Shown piece after piece: positions 57,967 through 64,000 of a stretch of DNA of 64,000 nt. Made by a program: the position numbers and the translations under genes. This DNA is from Leptodactylus fallax (Eukaryota > Chordata > Amphibia > Anura > Leptodactylidae). The stretch's first letter is position 1. Every line of letters starts with the position of its first letter. The notes beneath the pieces are model-generated. The model saw only the letters and a list, made by a program, of their open reading frames with translations, had not been told where the DNA came from and searched no databases. The DNA is taken from NCBI GenBank assembly GCA_947044405.1, contig CAMRHE010000461.1:186001-250000 (forward strand), given 5' to 3'.

Positions 57967-58218
57967 TGTAAGGGTCTTGCCAACCGTAGCAATACCCTGA
58001 CACTACTGCAGCGGTCTGGGAGGAAGGACAGAGACAAGTGAGCCCTAATCTCACCCCAGCCACTGTCCCTTCCTATTGCCTCAGTTACCCTAAACGGTAA
58101 AAGGACAACCTGAAGACGAGCCCTATACCTACGCAAGGAATCAAACCGAACACGCCTCCTTCGCCACAGCGTGCGAGCGGAGGGTGGCGCCGAGACCCGA
58201 ACAGGCAGAGACGTTACA
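57967..58218 (-). repeat. 5' LTR (252 bp, internally shorter)
   Basis: Same ends as the partner LTR. The middle 400 bp are missing, with ccctatac joined directly to ctacgcaagg. Confidence 0.9.
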
Positions 58219-59035
58219 CCCAATCTCTGTCCAAGTTAATTTAAATATATATTTTTTTTGTCTATAAGTACGATATATATCTAATTATACCGAAGTTTTT
58301 ATTTATGTAATTTACTAATGTAATTTTGAATCTTTTTGGACAATAGGTGTGCTGTATATCCAATCAATTGTAGGAGATTCTTTTATGTGATTTGTTTATA
58401 CTTATATCTACATATTTTTTTAATTTATTTATTTTTTATTTTTTTTCTCTCTTCGTTAGTACGTATTTATTTATATATTCATTTGTCCATGCCTGTTCAT
58501 GTCACGCTAAGGGTCATAGTAAGATAAATTTAATTATATTTAATCCTTTATTTCATGTGTATATTCATAATTTATTCTAAGTGCATGCCTGTTCATGTTA
58601 CGCTAAGAGTCATAGTAAGATATATATTCAATTATATTCAATTCTTTATCTTATATGTATATTCATAACCTATTCTAAGACAAACAGAACTTTATTGTGT
58701 GTTTTGTTTTCATATGTGCGTAATACATACTTTGAATTAGCGGGAACCATTTTTGATAAGGGTAAATAGGATATCCTTTTGTTGGGATTTTCTTTTCTTC
58801 TTTCTTCTTCTTTGGAAATTATATTTCTTCTTCTTCTTTTTGTAACATAAATATATTTTTGTATAATCTTCAGTGGATACAAACAATTTTCCTTTTGGAT
58901 TCTGTAATTTAGTTTGTTTTTTATATATGTCTTTGTGTGTTATCCTTTCATGGGTTAAATTTAATGTTTATGCAATTCAGGTGTTGTTTTTAATCACATT
59001 GCTTTTAAATAGCAAGTTGATTGTGGTGGAGTATA

Positions 59036-59070
59036 GGCTATGACTAAGGGGACTGTTCCCCGAAATGCAT
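59036..59070 (+). ncRNA. Hammerhead-like hairpin, right arm
   Basis: Reads atgacta, then aggggactgttcccc forming a GGGGA/TCCCC stem with a CTGT loop, then gaaatgc. The invariant GAAA is present and CUGANGA has two changes. Hammerheads are known from Penelope terminal repeats, so this may be a decayed one. Confidence 0.35.
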
Positions 59071-59203
59071 AAGCCGAACACCCCCTTTCTTGCATAAACA
59101 TGGGAGAATTTATCTATTTTTGTGGTGTTTTTTCATTAAAAGTTACATTTTATACAAGATCTGGACTTTATTGATTGCTGGACGCTACACATTTTTCAAG
59201 CCA

Positions 59204-59545
59204 TTCCATGAGAGCCAGGTTCCGCACCAGACCCGACTCCACCCAGGAAAGCGGCCAAACACAGCGACACCAAGCATCCCCGAGAATCACCCCGAAACTG
59301 TCGTTACCCGCCGCATCAGTGAACAGATGCAAATCTATACTAACAACCTCCTCCCTTTGACAAAAGGTCAGACCATTAAAGGTAACTAAGAAGGACTGCC
59401 AAGTCAAGAAATCATCCCTGTGGGGATGAGTAATACGAATAAAATGATGAGGTAGCAGGACCCCTTTAGTAGCTAAAGACAGACACCTGCAGAAAGCCTT
59501 GCCCATCAGCAGGACTCTGCATGCGAAATTCAAGAAACCCATTTG
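59204..59545 (-). pseudogene. Ngaro RT end and RNase H, N-terminal half
   Basis: Reads MGFLNFACRVLLMGKAFCRC, LSLATKGVLLPHHFIRI, DDFLTWQSFLVTFNGLTFCQ, then the RNase H start SIDLHLFTDAAGNDSFGVIL and LVRNLALMEWLEKC. LFTDAAG carries the first catalytic Asp and LALMEW the catalytic Glu. The frame stops at the Penelope-like element's right edge. The matching second half of the domain is at 51196-51470. The upstream RT and gag are missing, cut off by the CR1 element that starts at about 59541. Confidence 0.87.
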
Positions 59546-60093
59546 AAGGGCTCTTAAGTGACTATATTCAGGAGTATGTGACTGTACATAATATTATGAG
59601 TGACAGACAGCATGGTTTTACTAACGACAAAAGTCAGACTATCATGATTTGTTTTTATGAAGAGGCGAGTAGAAGTCCAGACAGAGGGGAGGCTGTAGAT
59701 ACAGTGTTCCTGGACTTTCCAAAGGCATTTGACACTGTCCCTCATAGACGTTTAAAGGGTAAAATCAGGTCCATTGGCTTGGAACATATAGTTTGCAATT
59801 GGATTGAAAACTTGTTAAAGCTCATAGCTAGAGACTTGTGGTCAATGACTGCAGCTCAGACTGGTCTTCTGTTATAAGTGGTATACCCCAGGGCTCAATG
59901 CTGGGTCCACTGTTATTTAACTTATTTATTAATGATATCGAAGATTGGATTAATAGCACTGTCTCTATTTTTGCAGATGACATCAAGCTATGTAGAACAG
60001 TGCAGACTATGAAGGATGTATGTAGGTTACAAGCAGACTTGGACAGACTGAGTGTTTGGGTATCCACATGGCAAATGAGGTTCATTGTTGATA
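59541..60093 (+). pseudogene. CR1 LINE reverse transcriptase
   Basis: Visible blocks are SDRQHGFTNDKSQTIMICF, the catalytic motif A region TVFLDFPKAFDTVPHRRLKG, then after a frame change near 59830 ISGIPQGSMLGPLLFNLFIN. VSIFADDIKLCRTVQTMKDV carries motif C with both Asp residues present. It ends with LQADLDRLSVWVSTWQMRF at the Tc1 insertion. The N-terminal endonuclease and first RT blocks are absent. The active-site residues are conserved, but the frameshift and truncation kill it. Confidence 0.87.
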
Positions 60094-60095
60094 TA

Positions 60096-61701
60096 CTACG
60101 GTTCAAAAGTTTGGGGTCACCCAGACAATTTTGTGTTTTCCATGAAAACTCACACTTTTATTTATCAAATGAGTTGCAAAATGAATAGAAAATATAGTCA
60201 AGACATTGACAAGGTTACAAATAATGATTTTTATTTGAAATAATAATTTTCTCCTTCAAACTTTGCTTTCGTCAAAGAATGCTCCATTTGCAGCAATTAC
60301 AGCATTGCAGACCTTTGGCATTCTAGATGTTAATTTGCTGAGGTAATCTGGAGAAATTTCACTCCATGCTTCCATAAGCCCCTCCCACAAGTTGGATTGG
60401 TTTGATGGGCACTGTTTGCGTACCATACGGTCAAGCTGCTCCCACAACAGCTCAATGGGGTTGAGATCTGGTGACCACTCCATTACAGATAGAATACCAG
60501 CAGCCTGCTTCTTCCCTAAATAGTTCTTGCATGATTTGGAGGTGTGCTTTGGGTCATTGTCCTGTTGTAGGATGAAATTGGCTCCAATCAAGCGCAGTCC
60601 ACAGGGCATGGCATGGCGTTGCAAAATGGAGTGATAGCCTTCCTTATTCAAAATCCCTTTACCTTGTACAAATCTCCCACTTTACCAGCACCAAAGCAAC
60701 CCCAGACCATCACATTACCTCCACCATGCTTGACAGATGGCATCAGGCACTCTTCCAGCATCTTTTCAGTTGTTCTGCGTCTCACAAATGTTCTTCTGTG
60801 TGATCTAAACACCTCAAACTTCGATTCATCTGTCCATAACACTTTTTTCCAATATTCCTCTGTCCAATGTCTGTCTTCTTTTGCCCATATTAATCTTTTC
60901 CTTTTATTAGCCAGTCTCAGATATGGCTTTTTCTTGGCCACAATGCCCTGAAGGCCAGCTTCCCTTAGTCACCTCTTCATTGTAGACGTTGACACTGGCG
61001 TTTTGCGGGTACTATTTAATGAAGCTGCCAGTTGAGGACCTGTGAGGTGTCGCTTTCTCAAACTAGAGACTCTAATGTACTTGTCTTGTTGTTCAGTTGT
61101 GCAGCGGGGCCTCCCACTTTTCTTTCTACTCTGGTTAGAGCCTGTTTGTGCTGTCCTCTAAAGGGAGTAGTACACACCGTTGTAGGAAATCTTCAGTTTC
61201 TTGGCAATTTCTCGCATGGAACAGCTTTCATTTCTAAGAACAAGAATAGACTGTCGAGTTTCACATGAAAATTCTCGTTTTCTGGCCATTTTGAGAGTTT
61301 AATTGAACCAACAAATGTAATGCTCCAGATTCTCAACTACCTCAAAAGAAGGTCAGTTTTATAGCTTCTCTAACCATCAAAACTCTTTTCAGCTGTGCTA
61401 ACATACCTGCACAAGGGTTTTTAAGGGTTTTCTAAACATCCATTAGCCTTCTTACACACTTAGCAAACACAATATACCATTAGAACACTGGAGTGATGGT
61501 TGCTGGAAATGGGCCTCTGCACACCTATGTAAATATTGCATTATAAACCAGACGTTTGCAGCTAGAATAGGCATTTACCACATTAACAATGTATAGAGTG
61601 TATTTCTGATTCATTTAATGTTATCCTCATTGAAAAAAACTGTGCTTTTCTTTCAAAAATAAGGAAATCTCTAAGTGGCCCTAAACTTTTGAATGGTAGT
61701 G
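60096..61701 (-). mobile_element. Tc1-like transposon inserted in CR1
   Basis: Ends ctacggttcaaaagtttggg and, at the right, ccctaaacttttgaatggta then gtg, next to TA at 60094-60095 and 61702-61703. CR1 coding sequence continues across the site. Length 1606 bp. Confidence 0.93.
60256..61289 (-). pseudogene. Tc1-type transposase with stops, frameshift and small deletion
   Basis: Starts at the ATG at 61289 (MARKREFSCETRQSILVLRN). A TAG interrupts after SYNGVYYSL and a TGA after STSTMKR, and a 1-base deletion lies near 60651 (KVKG then NKEGYHSIL). The first catalytic Asp is in LWTDESKFEVF and the second in [10 protein letters not shown]. The Glu lies in PDLNPIELLWEQL. There are 35 residues between the last two, because VMEW is followed directly by SPDLN where the related element at 53 kb has WPPQSPDLN. 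Adding those three residues would make DD38E. The protein ends GAFFDESKV. Confidence 0.9.
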
Positions 61702-61703
61702 TA

Positions 61704-62340
61704 AATATAAATGTATGCATCTGGGTAAAAATAATCCACATGCAACCTATGTCCTAGGGGGAGTAAAGCTAGGAGAGTCACTGGTGGAGAAGGATCTGGG
61801 TGTACTTGTAGATCATAGTTTATATAACATCATACAGTATCAGTCAGATGCTTCTAAGACCAGAAAGATATTGTTATATAAAAGGGGTATGAACTTGCAG
61901 GACAGGCGGTGTGATATTACCACGTTATAAATCATTGGTGCGGCTCCATCTGGAATATGCAGTTCAGTTCTGGACACCAGTTCATAGAAAGGATGTCCTA
62001 GAGTTGGAAAAGATACAATGGAGGGCCACAAAATTGATAAGGGGCATGGAAGATCTCAGTTATGAGGAGAGTTTAAGTTAAATTTATTTAGTCTTGAGAA
62101 GAGGTATTTAATGGCAGATATGATAAGCCTGTATAAGTAAACGGCCAATAGAAGAAATATGAAGAAAATTTGTTCCATGTAAAATCCCCTCAAAAGACAA
62201 GGGGAAGTCCGTCCATCTGGAGAAAAAAAAGGTTTAATTTTAAAAACTGACAAGGCTTCTTTACTTAAAGGACTGTGGATTTATGGAATAGCCTACCCCA
62301 GGAGCTGATCACAGCATCTTCAAAAAAAGATTAGATGTCT
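61704..62340 (+). pseudogene. CR1 LINE C-terminal region
   Basis: Continues the same polyprotein: KCMHLGKNNPHATYVLGGVK, LGESLVEKDLGVLVDHSLYN, a short gap with a stop at 61928, then YKSLVRLHLEYAVQFWTPVH and IQWRATKLIRGMEDLSYEES, the conserved CR1 thumb and C-terminal blocks. Later sequence up to 62340 is too decayed to translate cleanly, although ending words such as LQELITASSKKRLDVFS can be made out in parts. Confidence 0.8.
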
Positions 62341-62671
62341 TTTCATAGAAAAATAGCATTAATGTATATGAAAATGATCAGAATGGCACGCCCTTTCCCA
62401 TCCTTTGGATGAACTTGACAGACTTATATATCTTTTTTCAACTGTACTATGTAACTATATAAGTGATATCATTGTGTTATGGGTGCACTCATTGGATGAT
62501 GTAAAAAATGGTTCTCTATTGGTCATGACCAGAACTAAAGTCTTTAGCAGCCAATATGCCCCTTGCCTGACATCGTGAGGTCACTGATTTGCCTCTTTGT
62601 TTCAAGCTTATCCTATGAGCACAAAGTATCCACTACTCTCTTGTTCTATTACGGCGGATGTCGCAAAAGGG

Positions 62672-63118
62672 TTAAAGGGGTTGTCCCATGAACATAACCA
62701 TATTCAAATTTGTGGACAAATAAAAGTTAATCATTTTTGCAAATATAAATAAATAAATATTTCTCATAGTCTCAAAGATGTTCTTTATTTATGTTAGTGG
62801 TGACAATATTTTGTCTTGATTGGTTCTTAATGGATACAACTATAAATGCAAGAACTGTCTATATTTCATGACATGTCAGAAAAGTCAGACAAGTTATCAA
62901 GCAGGGACACTACGTGCACAAGTTATCAAGCAGGGACACTACATGCACAAGAAGAAGATAACCTTGCCATAGTTAGGAATTCATGGCTGGGTTTCTGCCA
63001 GACCATGGAAATCTCCTACATCTTCTTTTGATCACATCTATTGGCAACCTATCAAGACAAAAGACTGTCACACTAAGATAGTTAGGCAAAATATTTAAAA
63101 CTCTTTAAATCCCTTTAA
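62672..63118. mobile_element. TTAA MITE (candidate)
   Basis: TTAA at 62672-62675 followed by aggggttgtcccatga, the start of a common amphibian MITE type also seen at 22531. The proposed right end at 63115-63118 (aaatccctttaa) gives only about 8 matching terminal bases, so this border is uncertain. Confidence 0.5.
62889..62946 (+). repeat. 29-bp tandem duplication
   Basis: Two copies of acaagttatcaagcagggac followed by actac(g/a)tgc, differing by one base. Confidence 0.95.
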
Positions 63119-63984
63119 CTTTTATTGGATTTACTTTTAGAATTAAGAAATAGGTATTTTTGGAATAAAGAACACTAGCTATATATATATATAAATATAG
63201 CAGTGTATTAATTAATTCATTTTTTGTAAAATAAATTACCAACTGGTGTGGAGTTAAGTTGAAATATAAAATTTAAAGGGCATTACATTTTCTGTTCTTA
63301 TTCTAAAACATTAAATCTGGCCGTGCATTGTGGGGCATAGCTTCCTGCTAATGGGGATTCCACAAAAGATGTTGAATACCTTTCAGTAGCTTCCACCATG
63401 ACCTGCAGAGATAGCCCTGTTGTGGCCTACCGTACCGGGTTGTGTGAGAGTCAGGTGTGTCCACTTCCATGGAGGGATTCCTGTGGCGTCAATGATCCCA
63501 ATTATGGATTAAACAATTTTACAGTGACAAGTTGTTATAAATTATTTATATGTATATTTACATCTACAAAGAAAATTTGTCCCACTACCAAGGATTAATG
63601 GGCTGACTTCATCTGACAATATTTCAAGAAACCTAGTGAAGCAGAAATGCTGGTTATTGTAGTTAGAAAAACTGGTCTACAAGTGGGGAGTCACACAGCT
63701 ATCACAGAAGAGTGGCCTTATACTCTTACTAAGCACTTTCAATCATGGACACACATGCATTCCTCTCACTCAAAAGCAAAAACGGGGTGAAAGACTGTGA
63801 AAAACTTTTTTGCATGTAACATGGTATGTTTCTCAACATGGCCAAGTAGTGTGGTGATGTCATACCATTTCCCTACTCCATAGACTTTGTAGACTTCAGA
63901 GGAGAATATCAGAAGAAACATTTATACAGAAAGAAACATTAGCATTTCATATGTCCTTGTTTGTTATTCCAACACATTTTTATA
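63119..63984. other. Unassigned DNA
   Basis: No recognisable gene. A short TA microsatellite lies at 63180-63195. A 66-codon open frame at 63398-63598 has no domain. Confidence 0.4.
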
Positions 63985-63986
63985 TA

Positions 63987-64000
63987 CAGTGGGGAAAAAA
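63987..64000. mobile_element. Start of a Tc1-type MITE, cut by window end
   Basis: tacagtggggaaaaaa is the outer end of the MITE family nested at 33289-33579, whose right end is tccccactgta. Confidence 0.65.

Larger units (their letters stand above)
55752..58218 (-). mobile_element. Ty3/gypsy (Sushi-type) element with gag-protease only
   Basis: Two LTRs, TG...CA on both strands, enclose gag and protease on the minus strand. On that strand a polypurine tract (aaagaggggggtac) directly precedes the 3' LTR at 56408-56421. Reverse transcriptase, RNase H and integrase are absent. The flanks tccaatatctgtccaag (55735-55751) and cccaatctctgtccaag (58219-58235) match at 15 of 17 bases. The inverted left arm of the host Penelope element shows the site once, at about 52561-52577. 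Confidence 0.88.
51569..59203 (+). mobile_element. Penelope-like element with inverted terminal repeats, carrying two nested elements
   Basis: The outer ends read tgtgtagcgtccagcaa at the left and ttgctggacgctacaca-type sequence at the right. The left arm (51569-52896 plus 54449-54484) is the inverted copy of the right arm (55322-55751 plus 58219-59203), each about 1.4 kb. Between them lies a 5'-truncated plus-strand Penelope coding region (54487-55316). A Tc1 at 52899-54446 interrupts the left arm and a Ty3/gypsy element at 55752-58218 interrupts the right one. Removing both makes the arms collinear. Confidence 0.88.
59541..62455 (+). mobile_element. CR1-clade LINE, 3' part, split by a Tc1
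   Basis: RT sequence from 59541 to 60093 continues at 61704-62455 after the Tc1 at 60096-61701. The end (gatgaacttgacagacttat then tttttcaactgtactatgta, actatataag) is the usual CR1-type 3' tail in amphibians. It is 5'-truncated within the RT domain. Confidence 0.85.

Noticed and set aside
58336..58882. Hydrophobic short open frames on both strands, also seen at 51888-52461
   Set aside because: They are AT-rich inverted arms of the Penelope-like element; the identical frames appear in inverted form at the other arm.

Overview
This 64-kb window reads as vertebrate nuclear DNA, most likely from a frog or toad. The evidence is the mix of elements: several Tc1 families, L1/Tx1, L2 and CR1 LINEs, Penelope-like elements, a Ngaro/DIRS tyrosine-recombinase element, hAT elements with BED fingers, a Sushi-type Ty3/gypsy element and many TTAA-flanked repeats. 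I found no host exon, tRNA, rRNA or bacterial feature. Every coding stretch I can identify belongs to a mobile element, and all are broken or decayed.

Layout. 0-6.8 kb: a Tc1 fragment, a decayed L2 LINE (minus strand) carrying a small Penelope-derived insertion, a nearly complete Tc1 with one premature stop, and a Tc1 chimera. 9.3-15.5 kb: a MITE, then a Tc1 whose transposase gene is split by a 4.2-kb TTAA-flanked repeat. 16.7-20.7 kb: L1/Tx1 fragments. 22-26.6 kb: a second copy of the TTAA repeat, hosting a TTAA MITE, a foldback MITE and a Penelope fragment with a 14-bp target duplication. 27.1-29.4 kb: two hAT elements, one inserted into the target duplication of the other, with a palindromic core and a 31-bp minisatellite. 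30.9-39.2 kb: L1, TTAA, Penelope and hAT remnants. 39.2-43.4 kb: a plus-strand L1/Tx1 whose 5' region carries a regular array of YY1-type sites, interrupted by a hAT. 43.4-47.1 kb: a hAT with BED finger, promoter-like region and internal tandem repeats.

The most layered part is 49.3-59.5 kb. A Ngaro/DIRS element (RT end, RNase H, tyrosine recombinase, SGNH hydrolase; minus strand) is split inside its RNase H domain by a Penelope-like element with inverted terminal repeats. That element was in turn hit by a Tc1 with DD38E spacing and by a Ty3/gypsy element that kept gag and protease but lost the rest of pol. 59.5-62.5 kb: a CR1 LINE split by another Tc1. The last 1.5 kb holds a TTAA MITE and the start of another Tc1-type MITE.

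The window therefore records a time series of insertions. Target duplications and interrupted reading frames allow many events to be ordered. No function for the host is claimed.
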